In this document: positions 1 to 7,624 of the stretch, piece by piece
Numbering within the stretch: position 1 is the first letter of the stretch
Layout: the number at the start of each line of letters is the position of its first letter
Assembly: GCA_947575425.1 (NCBI GenBank)
Contig: CANPNQ010000011.1
Span: 1 to 12,087 of the forward strand
DNA from: an uncultured Erysipelotrichaceae bacterium
GTDB lineage: Bacteria > Bacillota_I > Bacilli_A > Erysipelotrichales > Erysipelotrichaceae
Reading direction: 5' to 3'
Length of the DNA: 12,087 nucleotides
Notes under the pieces: model-generated
What the model was told of the DNA's origin: nothing
Databases searched by the model: none
Seen by the model: the letters and a program-made list of their open reading frames with translations, nothing else
Translations under genes and position numbers: made by a program

Positions 1-467
1 GTATGGAAACGATGGGCTTGCAGGATTACCTGTTTCGTGTCATTGTGGCAGAGGAAAAAGAGATTGAATACAAAAACGGGAAAGAAGTCGAAAAGGTGAA
101 AAACCTGTTTTCCGGTTATGTATTTGTGGAAATGATCATGACAGATGAAGCGTGGTATATCGTTCGTAATACACCGGGCGTTACCGGATTTATCGGATCC
201 AGCGGCGGCGGTGCGAAACCGTTTCCCGTTGCGGAGGATGAGATGGAATCCATTTTGCGTCGTCTTGGTATGAGCGAGCGTCGTGTGAATGTGAATTTCG
301 AGATCGGCGATCGAGTGAAAATCTTAAATGGTGCTTTCTCCGGTGTCGAGGGTACGGTAGAGGAATTGAAACCGGAAGCGCAGATAGCAGTTGTACTAAC
401 CATTCTGTTTGGTAGAGAAACTCCAACAGAGATCAATTATTGTGATTTAGAAAAAGTAGATTTATAG
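1..467 (+). CDS. nusG: Transcription termination/antitermination factor NusG (5' end missing)
   Basis: NusG binds the RNA polymerase clamp through its NGN domain and modulates pausing and termination; its KOW domain contacts partners such as Rho or ribosomal protein S10. The visible 154 residues start inside the NGN domain (MGLQDYLFRV, then FSGYVFVEM and the RNTPGVTGFIG segment). They continue into a C-terminal KOW domain (FEIGDRVKILNGAFSGVEGTVEEL, followed by FGRETPTEI). The frame is open to the window edge. The ATG at position 3 is internal, because family members have about 30-40 more residues before this point. The gene is followed directly by a terminator, so it ends its transcription unit. 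The ribosomal protein genes rplK/rplA, which often follow nusG in Bacillota, are absent here. Identification is by conserved family sequence and is firm. Confidence 0.96.
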   Translation, partial: METMGLQDYLFRVIVAEEKEIEYKNGKEVEKVKNLFSGYVFVEMIMTDEAWYIVRNTPGVTGFIGSSGGGAKPFPVAEDEMESILRRLGMSERRVNVNFEIGDRVKILNGAFSGVEGTVEELKPEAQIAVVLTILFGRETPTEINYCDLEKVDL

Positions 468-493
468 GATGTGCGTTATGCACATCTTTTTTT
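468..493 (+). terminator. Rho-independent terminator of nusG
   Basis: A perfect 7-bp stem, GATGTGC (468-474) with GCACATC (480-486), encloses a 5-nt loop and runs into seven T residues (487-493). It begins one base after the nusG stop codon. The T-tract overlaps the start of the TTGACA hexamer of a possible next promoter. Confidence 0.9.
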
Positions 494-524
494 GACACGA
501 TTTTCTCTTTTTTTGCGCTATACT
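492..524 (+). promoter_or_regulatory. Possible promoter for the small membrane protein gene
   Basis: A perfect TTGACA (492-497) is followed by TATACT (519-524), but the spacer is 21 nt, longer than the usual 16-18. Both hexamers are good individually. If used, transcription would start near 531, leaving a very short leader that begins at the ribosome binding site of the gene at 546. The position between a terminator and a gene supports a promoter here; the spacing argues against full strength. Confidence 0.4.
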
Positions 525-545
525 ATGGCAAAGGAAGTGAAGGCG

Positions 546-740
546 ATGCGCAAACATGTCGGAATTGTACTAATCATCAGTGGATTGATTTTATTGATTC
601 GGCCGAGCTTTGATTTTGATACGATAATCATGGGGATCAATTATTTGATTGTGCATGATTGGCCGCTGGGGTTTGTGGTTGTCGGGGCAATGCTTTTATG
701 GCCGCAAAAGCATACCGGCAGAAAACGGAAGCGATCATAA
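546..740 (+). CDS. Small two-helix membrane protein of unknown function
   Basis: A 64-residue protein, function not recognised. It has two hydrophobic segments, about residues 5-19 (VGIVLIISGLILLI) and 44-53 (PLGFVVVGAMLLW), joined by a mixed loop (RPSFDFDTIIMGINYLIVHDW). The tail is strongly basic (KHTGRKRKRS), predicting a cytoplasmic C-terminus. The frame extends upstream to 471, but that region overlaps the nusG terminator, so the ATG at 546 is preferred. It has AAGGA at 531-535 and AGTGAAGG just before the start codon. The gene stands alone between two terminators, which supports it as an independent small transcription unit. It could be a member of an uncharacterised lineage-specific family. 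I infer only membrane location. Confidence 0.7.
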   Translation: MRKHVGIVLIISGLILLIRPSFDFDTIIMGINYLIVHDWPLGFVVVGAMLLWPQKHTGRKRKRS

Positions 741-769
741 GAACTTAGAATGCAGATCAAAAGGCAGTG

Positions 770-833
770 AACAGGCGGATGACTGATGGGATACTCACTA
801 TCTCATTACTTAGATCATTGCGCCTGTTTTTTT
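770..833 (+). terminator. Long-stem rho-independent terminator
   Basis: The outer stem AACAGGCG (770-777) pairs perfectly with CGCCTGTT (821-828) and runs into a T-tract ending at 833. The intervening bases also fold. GATGA (778-782) pairs with TCATT (815-819). TGATGGGATA (784-793) pairs with TATCTCATTA (799-808) with two G-U pairs and loop CTCAC. The whole is an unusually long stem of about 23 pairs interrupted by small internal loops. It ends the unit of the small membrane protein and insulates the regulator promoter. Confidence 0.85.
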
Positions 834-917
834 ATGGAATTTCATCGGATTAAGACAAGGATCATCCATGGTATATGGACAAATGAATCTATGAGTTTAT
901 ATGAAATATAAATACAA

Positions 918-939
918 AAATATTTTAAATAAAATATTT
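918..939 (+). promoter_or_regulatory. 22-bp AT-only inverted repeat upstream of the regulator promoter
   Basis: The 10-bp arm AAATATTTTA (918-927) is followed by AA and then its exact reverse complement TAAAATATTT (930-939). It ends one base before the -35 hexamer at 941. Composition alone makes AT palindromes less surprising, but a perfect 10-bp arm abutting a promoter could be an operator or an UP-like element. Which one cannot be decided from sequence. Confidence 0.45.
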
Positions 940-940
940 A

Positions 941-969
941 TTGAAATATTGTTTCATTTCTGATATGAT
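941..969 (+). promoter_or_regulatory. Sigma-A-type promoter of the RpiR-family regulator
   Basis: TTGAAA (941-946) and TATGAT (964-969) are separated by exactly 17 nt. Each hexamer differs from consensus at one position. The predicted start is near 976, leaving a leader of about 57 nt before the ATG at 1033. No other good promoter is seen between here and the lyase gene, so it may serve both genes. Confidence 0.75.
942..956 (+). promoter_or_regulatory. Inverted repeat TGAAA-N5-TTTCA overlapping the -35 box
   Basis: TGAAA (942-946), five bases, then TTTCA (952-956) is a perfect short inverted repeat lying over the -35 hexamer. RpiR-family regulators often bind short A/T-rich inverted repeats, and the next gene encodes such a regulator. 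Autoregulation by occlusion of the -35 is therefore a reasonable inference, but the specific motif assignment is untested. Confidence 0.45.
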
Positions 970-976
970 ATATCTG

Positions 977-990
977 TGAAAGCGCTTCAA
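977..990 (+). promoter_or_regulatory. Candidate cre site (CcpA box) at the transcription start
   Basis: TGAAAGCGCTTCAA matches the cre consensus TGWAANCGNTNWCA at 12 of 14 positions, with the mismatches in the right half (positions 12-13). It contains the central AGCGCT palindrome typical of strong sites. It begins one base after the predicted transcription start, where CcpA-HPr(Ser-P) binding usually represses. This would place the regulator, and possibly the lyase, under carbon catabolite repression. Confidence 0.6.
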
Positions 991-1032
991 AAGGAAGGCG
1001 TGTTTCATCGTTCAAGGAAAAGAGGAATGACG

Positions 1033-1881
1033 ATGAGTGTAAAAACGATCATCAATGAGCGTTATGAAGAATTATCCAAAACAAATAAGAAGATCGCCGA
1101 TCATATATTGGCAGATGTGAATCACTTTTTGGATATGACGGCCTTGGAAGCAGGAGAATGTTATCAAACTTCATCTGCCTCTATCATTCGCTTTGCGAAG
1201 TCATTGGGGTATAAAGGATTGGATGAATTCAAGATCGGATTGGCAAAGGATCTTTCCATGTATGAAAAAAACTATACCATGGATACAATCATCAACCGGG
1301 AAGATGATGTGGGTATGCTATGCGATAAGGTGGAGCTGCTTTACGATACTGCCAATCATGATTTGTTTGCGTTGTTGGATAAGGATAGCTTAAGTCAAGC
1401 CATTGATCGCTTATGTGAGAGTGAAAATATTTATCTTTTGGGAATTGGTGCTTCGATGCTGCCGGCCTATGATATGTATCATAAGCTGAAGCGTGTGCAT
1501 ATACGTGCGCATTATGAATTTGATTCTCACATGGGGGTGGAGTTTCTGCACTATATCACAGAGCGAGATACGGTGATCGCCTTTTCTTACAGCGGCTTGT
1601 CAAAGGAGATCATTTATCCCTGCAAGATTGCCAAGCAGCGCAAGGCCAAGGTGATTGCTGTCACTAGAAACGCACCTTCTAAACTCAGTGATTTGGCTGA
1701 TTTGAAACTGGTCATTCCCAACTCCGAGCAGTTGACGAGAATTGGCGCGATCAGTTCCCGTTTATCCGCATTGGTGATCGTAGATCTGCTGTATTTGGGA
1801 ATGGCACAAAAGGACAACGGTATGTTCAAGGATCGCTTGGTCAATACAAGTATGCTGACAGGAGAATTGAAAAAGGATTGA
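1033..1881 (+). CDS. RpiR/MurR-family transcriptional regulator (HTH plus SIS domain)
   Basis: A 282-residue DNA-binding regulator of the RpiR family, whose members commonly sense phosphorylated sugars or amino sugars. The N-terminal HTH domain covers about residues 1-77, with the recognition region TSSASIIRFAKSLGYKG starting at residue 46. A SIS domain spans about 115-250, with YLLGIGAS (134-141) and FSYSG (184-188), the loops that bind sugar phosphate. Length is normal for the family. The frame opens at a GTG at 976, but that codon lies at the predicted transcription start. ATG 1033 is chosen because AGAGG (1021-1025) lies 7 nt upstream. The neighbouring polysaccharide lyase, 103 nt downstream on the same strand, suggests a glycosaminoglycan or amino-sugar regulon, but the ligand is not visible in the sequence. 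Autoregulation and catabolite repression are suggested by sites upstream. Confidence 0.93.
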   Translation: MSVKTIINERYEELSKTNKKIADHILADVNHFLDMTALEAGECYQTSSASIIRFAKSLGYKGLDEFKIGLAKDLSMYEKNYTMDTIINREDDVGMLCDKVELLYDTANHDLFALLDKDSLSQAIDRLCESENIYLLGIGASMLPAYDMYHKLKRVHIRAHYEFDSHMGVEFLHYITERDTVIAFSYSGLSKEIIYPCKIAKQRKAKVIAVTRNAPSKLSDLADLKLVIPNSEQLTRIGAISSRLSALVIVDLLYLGMAQKDNGMFKDRLVNTSMLTGELKKD

Positions 1882-1984
1882 ATGTTGCTAGAATACTGAT
1901 CAAGTGCTTTTGAGCGATGGCTCGTCCATCATTTGAAAGTTGAAGAATAGGAAACAAACGACAAAGGAAAGAGAGGATGAAAGC
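1882..1984 (+). other. Regulator-lyase intergenic gap, no strong terminator
   Basis: The only hairpin noticed is GATGG (1916-1920) with CCATC (1926-1930), a 5-bp stem followed by just three T residues, too weak to call a terminator. No convincing -35/-10 pair is seen. AGAGGATG (about 1971-1978) provides the ribosome binding site for the lyase. Read-through from the regulator promoter is therefore the simplest model for lyase expression. Confidence 0.4.
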
Positions 1985-4900
1985 ATGATAGGAAAGAGAC
2001 AGTTTTTGATATGTTTGAGTGCGTTATTTGCTTGTGGATCATGGTTGGATTCCATGCCGAGGGTTCATGCGTACGATAATGCGGATGCTGAGGTGTATGA
2101 ACAGCGCTCGCAGACCAATGCATATCAGGCGATCCGTGCGTATTGGAAATCAGAATTGATCGGTGATATGCGCGGATTGGAAAATGACGCTGATCTTGCG
2201 GCCTGCGTGAAGCAGTTGGATGATAAGGCAAAGCATTATTTGGAAACGATGCTGGATCCTTCCGCAAGTGAGCATTTGTGGAATGATGCAGCATATAATA
2301 ATGCGGCAACCGGTGCGAAGGCGACGGAAAGCTTGGATCGCCTGCGCTTAATCAGCATTCAGATATGGGAACCGACATCTTCCCTATATCAAAATAAGGA
2401 AGCTGTTGCTAAGGTGAAGGCAGCAATGCGTTTTATCCTAGATAAAAAATACGGCCCCAATACGTCAAAGGATAGTTCCAACTGGTGGGATTGGGAGATC
2501 GGTGCGCCGAAATCCATGGTTGATGTCGCAATTTTGATGTATGATGATTTGGATAGTGCAACGATTACAGATATTACCAAGACCGTGGATCGCTTTGTTC
2601 CTAAAGCAGACTATCGTCTGAATAGCACATTGAAAGAAACCGGTGCGAATTTATGTGATAAGGTAGCAATCGTAATTAAGCGGGCGGCTTTGGATGGCAA
2701 TGAGGAACGTCTATCCCATGCACAGAAGAGCATGAGTCCTTTATTTGGCTATTCCAACAGCGGCGACGGTTATTATCCCGATGGTAGCTTTATTCAGCAT
2801 GGAAACATTCCCTATAATGGTTCCTATGGTTATGTATTGCTGGATGAATTGACGAATTGCATTATTATGCTGAGTTTCAGTGATTATGCGATCGATCGTG
2901 AAGATATTACATTTTATGAGAATACATTGTTACATCATTATATTCCGTTTTTATCCCATGGCGGAAATATGGTGGACAGTGTGCGCGGAAGAGCGGTATC
3001 GCGAAAATCTCAACAAGGCGATACCATGGGAATGCAGACGATGGGAATCCTTTTGCAGTATGCCGATGCAGCAGCGACAGCAAGTACCAGAGAAGCCATT
3101 TACCAGCAATTAAAAGGGATTGCTACAAGCAAATTTAAACAGTCGCAGAGTGAGGATTTCTCCCTGTTGGCGTATGCCGATTATATGCGGGTGAAAAATC
3201 TTGTCAATCATGATGCGTATCCTGCAATGAGTCGAAACTCTTTCTCTGTTTATTCCTTTATGGATCGCATCGTGACGCATCGAGAAAACTTTACATTTAC
3301 GCTGGCAGCTAACTCGGCAAGAATGTGTACGGAACAGGGAAACTCGGAGAATTTATTGGGAAGATATCAGGGACAGGGCTATACCCAAATCTACAATGAT
3401 GATATCAATCAGTATAATGAAGATTATCATGCAACTGTTGATCAGATGCGCTTGGCAGGTGTGACTACCGCACATCAGCAGTTAGGTTTCTTAACTGCCG
3501 GTCAATCCCGCTGGTCCGGCGGTACGACACTGGATGGAGTCAACGGTGTTAGCGGATTTGAATTAACCGGAGATAAGAAATTGACTACCTTGAGTGGCGG
3601 GTTTGGTTCAGAAACCGATACTGGTGTAAAATCAGGAATTACCGCAAAGAAATCATATTTTGTATTTGGAGATAAGATTGTCTATCTTGGCAGCGGTATC
3701 AATAATCTTGGTTATGATGTCAATGTGGACAGTGTGGAATCCATTGTGGAAAACCGTAAGGCGTCTGCGTCCATGCAGCTGAGTGTGGATGGAACAAACG
3801 TTGTTTCTGCCAATGGCTCTGATACAATATCGAACCCTCAATGGGCCTATTTGAGCGGAAAGACAGCGAATAGTGGGATCGGATATGTATTTCTTGAAGA
3901 TATGGATCTGTATGTAAAGCGTGAGACAAGAAATGCGACATGGAGTGATGTCAACAAATTGGCAAAGTTCACCGACAGCACGCCGGTTTCCAACGATTTT
4001 ATTTCCATGAGCGTGGAGCATGGACAGATGCCAAGCAATGAAACGTATGCATGGATCACGATGCCCAATGTCACTCAAGCGCAGATCAGTGCTTATTTAG
4101 CAGATCCCACAATTGAAATTCTGGATAATAACAGCACGGTGCAGGCAGTGAAAGAGAAAGAAAGCGGACAATCAGCATACAATTTCTTTACGCAGGGCAA
4201 GAGCAGTGATGATGTGATTACAGTAAGCGCCCCTGCAAGCATCATACTCAAACAAAGCGATGCAGGATATCAGATGGCGCTCAGCGATCCGACAAGAAGT
4301 CAAGCTTCTATAGATGTGACGATCAAGGGGTTTGTGGATTTGACGCATGTAGGAATTAGCGAAGGTGATGCGCAGGTGGTTTCAACGAGCAATGATTCAA
4401 TGACAGTTCGTGTGAATCTCGCTAATAAAGACGGACAGCCAAGGATCGTAGAGATCGGAACGACCTTTGAGACTACCTCAGCGAACTTGGCATTGAATAA
4501 AGATGCGCAGGCAAGCTCAGTGGTGCAGAATTCTGCAACGCAGCAGCGCTTGGCGAAGTTTGCGGTGGATGGCGATGCAAGTACCCGCTGGGCAAGCAAT
4601 TATGAGCGAGCAGCTGAAGGAAAGGCACCTCTAACTACGGATGAAGCTGATGTAGGATGGTTGGCAGTAGATCTGGGTGAGGAAATGAATTTCAATCAGG
4701 TTAGAATACTTTGGGAAGCAGCGCTCTCCAATGATTATGATATTCAAATTACAAATGACATCAGTAACGACGATTCATGGAACACCATAGCTAAAAAGAA
4801 AGATACAACATCGGCAGATGAAGCAAAAAAGAATGGCGGAAGAACAGATGTCATCACCTTTGATGAGGTGAGCGCCCGCTATATTCGTATGAAATCCAAT

Positions 4901-7555
4901 CTTGGATCACGTCCTCGCCTACCTGATGGTACAGGCGCAGGTGGCTTATCCATCTGGGAATTTGAAGTGTATAACAGCTTGGATCTGACAAAAAGTGCTA
5001 CGAAGGCAGAGCAGCTATTAAAGGATTATCCGGAAGCAAGTGCGTTTGCGACGCCGACGCAATATGAAACATTGAAGAATAATGTACAGGCACAGCTTCA
5101 AAACGCCAAGAATTTCATGGCGAACGGCGCAAATTATACAGAGGAGGAATTGCGCAATGCGGTAAATGCATTGGAGCAAGCGTGCAGGGAATATGATAAG
5201 GCTGTATTGCATGTCATCGGACTACAGATTGATGATCCGATGAAGGAAGCAATCGATAAAGGGGAAAGTAAGACACTGGGCGTTACGTTTACTCCGATCA
5301 ATGCCTATCGCAAAGAGGTCGAATGGAGTAGCAGCAATCGCAGTGTAGCGAGGGTGGATGAGCATGGTGTGGTAAGTGGTGTGAGCAGCGGAACAGCGAC
5401 CATTACCGTAACCAGCAAGGACAGCGGCTTATCCGACAGCGTTGTTGTGACAGTCGTAGTGAAACCGAAAACGATCACCTTGGATCAAACCTCCATGGAA
5501 ATGAAAAAAGGCGATAGTGCAGCATTAAAGATGACAGTTTCACCCACTGAGGTGAGCGATGCGCAGTTGCGCTACAAGTCCAATAATACCAATGTAGTTC
5601 GCGTGGGAAATGATGGCACGCTGGAAGCAGTGGGCGTCGGTGAAACGGATATCGTAGTGACAAGTGCATTGAATCCGCAACTGGAAGCAGTTTGTCATAT
5701 TGTAGTAAAGGCAAATCTGATCGTAAGCAGTGAGAATCTGGCGCTGACTGCCGGCGCTCAGGCATCTGCCTCCAGCAGTGTGCAAGCGGCTGGGGTTTCT
5801 CCGCAAGGCGCCATTGATGGTTCTTTTGATACACGCTGGGCAAGCAATTACCGTGCGCCACTGAGCGAAGAAGAATGCGAAGCGCAGTGGTGGATGGTAG
5901 AATTCCCACAGGCGATTACCTTCAATCATATCGATATTACATGGTTCTCGCCAACGGTATACGGAAAGGAATACAAGATTCTCATCTCTGATGATGGCAT
6001 CGATTGGAAAGAAACCTATCACGAGACAGCCGGTAAGAATCAGAAGTATGGTTTTGATTTTGAGACGGTCAGTGCAAAGTTTGTGAAGTTCCAAGGAATC
6101 AAGCGCTCTCAAACCGGCGGCGGTTATGGAATCGTTGAATTTGAAATTTATGAAAAACTGAATTATGATACGATCATCACTGAAGCAAAGCGACTGTTAA
6201 ATCTCTATCCAAGTGCATTGAATGAATATAGCGCGTTGCAGAATGCGGTTAAGAATGCCGAAGAATTGGTGGATAAGAATCCTAATTTTGAAGCAGATGA
6301 GCTGAAAGCAGTTTTAACTGCGGTCAATGATGCAATGATAGCATACAAGGCTGTGATTATTCCGGTAAGTGGCATTCAAGGTGGAGAAATGAGTATGAAT
6401 GCAGAGGAGGAAGCGCCTTTGTCCTATATCATCGTCCCATCAGATGCGACCAATCCTAATATTTCATTTGTCAATGAGCATCCGGATATCGTTTCTGTAG
6501 ATGACAATGGCATCGTTCATGCGATCAAGCGCGGTACCGCGATTGTTCATATCACAACTGTGGATGGCGGTTTCCGCGATGATGTTGTGATTCATGTGAC
6601 TTCCAATTATGCACCGACGATCAATGCCAGTGATATTACATTGACGCCTGGAAAGCATTTTAACCCGTTAGATTATGTCAGCGCTGTGGATGCAGAGGAT
6701 GGCGAAATTGTATTGGATGAATCTAACATCATAAAAAATACAGTAGATACCAGTAAGGAAGGCAGCGGTATTGTCACCTATCGTGTGACTGACAGCGATG
6801 GCAATGTGAGTGAAAAGACAATCACGGTTACCATCATTCGTGATGAAGCGTTGGAAAATGCACGTGCAAAATTAAAGCGCACACTGAAATTGGCGAATAC
6901 ACTGAAGGAAAGCGACTATACAAGTGACAGTTATCAGCTGTTGCAGGCGCAGATACAGCAGGGAGAGGCTGTATTAAACGATGAAAATGCTACTGCAGAG
7001 GAGGTCAATGCTGCTTATGAAGCGCTATTGGCAGCAATTAAAGCGTTATCGCCGCATTCGATCGGCTCCATTGAAGACAAGAATACGGAAGTAACGATCG
7101 TGGGAACATTCCCGGCAGATACGAAGCTCGTTGTAGATCCCTTATCTGGTGATGCGTTTGATGCATTGATCGCTTCTATCAAAGATCCGCGGATCATACA
7201 GAAATACAACTTTGAGCAAATCTTTGATATCTATTTATTGCGAAGCGGAAGTGTTTATCATCACGAGGGATATGTTACGATCCGCGTGAAACTGGTGGAA
7301 GAATGGCTGGATAAGCAGCTGAAGGTACTTTATATCGCTGATGATGGAACGGTGAGTGAGATCGCTTCTACCGTAGAAAACGGTTATATTTCTTTCCGCA
7401 CCAATCACAATTCCTATTATGCAATCGTGACGGAAAAGGGTGGTAATCCGATCACAGATACGGGAACAGCTTCGCAGGCGAGCGGCGGATGGCTTGTGAT
7501 CCTATGCACGATGGGAATGCTTGGCTATATGACGAAAAAGCGAAAGAAGGCTTGA
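1985..7555 (+). CDS. Secreted, wall-anchored family 8 polysaccharide lyase (hyaluronate/chondroitin lyase type), multidomain
   Basis: A 1856-residue surface enzyme that should cleave uronic-acid-containing host glycosaminoglycans by beta-elimination. It has a signal peptide (about 1-29, ending PRVHA). The PL8 alpha domain is about 60-370, with NWWDW (166-170), Asn222 in TGAN, His272 and Tyr281 in QHGNIPYNGSYG, and Arg334/336/340 in RGRAVSR. These match the aromatic patch and the Asn/His/Tyr/Arg catalytic set of streptococcal hyaluronate lyase. Beta domains follow to about 825. Then come discoidin (F5/8C) 834-998, FIVAR about 1002-1072, two BIG2 Ig-like domains 1076-1245, discoidin 1249-1392, FIVAR 1393-1456, BIG2-like 1457-1539, another Ig-like 1541-1619, FIVAR 1619-1689 and a beta domain 1693-1819. 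The C-terminus has NPITDTG (1821-1827), a hydrophobic stretch and KKRKKA, an atypical sortase signal. The frame opens at a TTG at 1940; ATG 1985 fits the signal peptide and the ribosome binding site. Exact substrate is uncertain. Confidence 0.93.
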   Translation: MIGKRQFLICLSALFACGSWLDSMPRVHAYDNADAEVYEQRSQTNAYQAIRAYWKSELIGDMRGLENDADLAACVKQLDDKAKHYLETMLDPSASEHLWNDAAYNNAATGAKATESLDRLRLISIQIWEPTSSLYQNKEAVAKVKAAMRFILDKKYGPNTSKDSSNWWDWEIGAPKSMVDVAILMYDDLDSATITDITKTVDRFVPKADYRLNSTLKETGANLCDKVAIVIKRAALDGNEERLSHAQKSMSPLFGYSNSGDGYYPDGSFIQHGNIPYNGSYGYVLLDELTNCIIMLSFSDYAIDREDITFYENTLLHHYIPFLSHGGNMVDSVRGRAVSRKSQQGDTMGMQTMGILLQYADAAATASTREAIYQQLKGIATSKFKQSQSEDFSLLAYADYMRVKNLVNHDAYPAMSRNSFSVYSFMDRIVTHRENFTFTLAANSARMCTEQGNSENLLGRYQGQGYTQIYNDDINQYNEDYHATVDQMRLAGVTTAHQQLGFLTAGQSRWSGGTTLDGVNGVSGFELTGDKKLTTLSGGFGSETDTGVKSGITAKKSYFVFGDKIVYLGSGINNLGYDVNVDSVESIVENRKASASMQLSVDGTNVVSANGSDTISNPQWAYLSGKTANSGIGYVFLEDMDLYVKRETRNATWSDVNKLAKFTDSTPVSNDFISMSVEHGQMPSNETYAWITMPNVTQAQISAYLADPTIEILDNNSTVQAVKEKESGQSAYNFFTQGKSSDDVITVSAPASIILKQSDAGYQMALSDPTRSQASIDVTIKGFVDLTHVGISEGDAQVVSTSNDSMTVRVNLANKDGQPRIVEIGTTFETTSANLALNKDAQASSVVQNSATQQRLAKFAVDGDASTRWASNYERAAEGKAPLTTDEADVGWLAVDLGEEMNFNQVRILWEAALSNDYDIQITNDISNDDSWNTIAKKKDTTSADEAKKNGGRTDVITFDEVSARYIRMKSNLGSRPRLPDGTGAGGLSIWEFEVYNSLDLTKSATKAEQLLKDYPEASAFATPTQYETLKNNVQAQLQNAKNFMANGANYTEEELRNAVNALEQACREYDKAVLHVIGLQIDDPMKEAIDKGESKTLGVTFTPINAYRKEVEWSSSNRSVARVDEHGVVSGVSSGTATITVTSKDSGLSDSVVVTVVVKPKTITLDQTSMEMKKGDSAALKMTVSPTEVSDAQLRYKSNNTNVVRVGNDGTLEAVGVGETDIVVTSALNPQLEAVCHIVVKANLIVSSENLALTAGAQASASSSVQAAGVSPQGAIDGSFDTRWASNYRAPLSEEECEAQWWMVEFPQAITFNHIDITWFSPTVYGKEYKILISDDGIDWKETYHETAGKNQKYGFDFETVSAKFVKFQGIKRSQTGGGYGIVEFEIYEKLNYDTIITEAKRLLNLYPSALNEYSALQNAVKNAEELVDKNPNFEADELKAVLTAVNDAMIAYKAVIIPVSGIQGGEMSMNAEEEAPLSYIIVPSDATNPNISFVNEHPDIVSVDDNGIVHAIKRGTAIVHITTVDGGFRDDVVIHVTSNYAPTINASDITLTPGKHFNPLDYVSAVDAEDGEIVLDESNIIKNTVDTSKEGSGIVTYRVTDSDGNVSEKTITVTIIRDEALENARAKLKRTLKLANTLKESDYTSDSYQLLQAQIQQGEAVLNDENATAEEVNAAYEALLAAIKALSPHSIGSIEDKNTEVTIVGTFPADTKLVVDPLSGDAFDALIASIKDPRIIQKYNFEQIFDIYLLRSGSVYHHEGYVTIRVKLVEEWLDKQLKVLYIADDGTVSEIASTVENGYISFRTNHNSYYAIVTEKGGNPITDTGTASQASGGWLVILCTMGMLGYMTKKRKKA
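4586..4602 (+). repeat. 17-bp direct repeat, copy 1 (first discoidin domain)
   Basis: CGCTGGGCAAGCAATTA occurs here and, identically, at 5834-5850. Both copies encode the RWASNY core of a discoidin domain. The match reflects domain duplication or recombination between domains, not a mobile element. Confidence 0.8.
5834..5850 (+). repeat. 17-bp direct repeat, copy 2 (second discoidin domain)
   Basis: Exact second copy of the repeat at 4586-4602, in the same reading frame and the same place in the second discoidin domain. The surrounding DNA of the two domains has diverged more, so this patch is either under strong constraint or a trace of gene conversion. Confidence 0.8.
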
Positions 7556-7597
7556 GAGCAGGCTTTGATCACAGAGTTTTCCAATCGAAAAAAGGAG

Positions 7598-7624
7598 AAA
7601 GGACAGCAGTGATGCTGTCCTTTT
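7598..7624 (+). terminator. Rho-independent terminator after the lyase gene
   Basis: The 11-bp perfect stem AAAGGACAGCA (7598-7608) pairs with TGCTGTCCTTT (7613-7623) around a GTGA loop (GNRA type) and is followed by one more T. The T-tract is short, but the stem is strong and lies 43 nt after the stop codon. Confidence 0.8.

Noticed and set aside
471..545. N-terminal extension of the small membrane protein (start at 471)
   Set aside because: It would begin inside the nusG terminator stem and cover the T-tract and promoter-like hexamers. The ATG at 546 has a proper ribosome binding site.
976..1032. GTG start at 976 for the RpiR regulator
   Set aside because: It lies at the predicted transcription start and over the cre-like box, without a ribosome binding site, and would add residues not typical of the family.
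1916..1930. Hairpin GATGG/CCATC between regulator and lyase as a terminator
   Set aside because: The stem is only 5 bp and the following T-run is three bases.
4586..5850. Identical 17-bp repeats taken as a mobile element or recombination site
   Set aside because: Both copies encode the same conserved discoidin core in frame. There are no terminal inverted repeats or transposase.
5540..6112. Long minus-strand frame (190 codons) inside the lyase gene
   Set aside because: It is the shadow of a long, well-conserved coding sequence. Its translation has no recognisable domain and no promoter or ribosome binding site.
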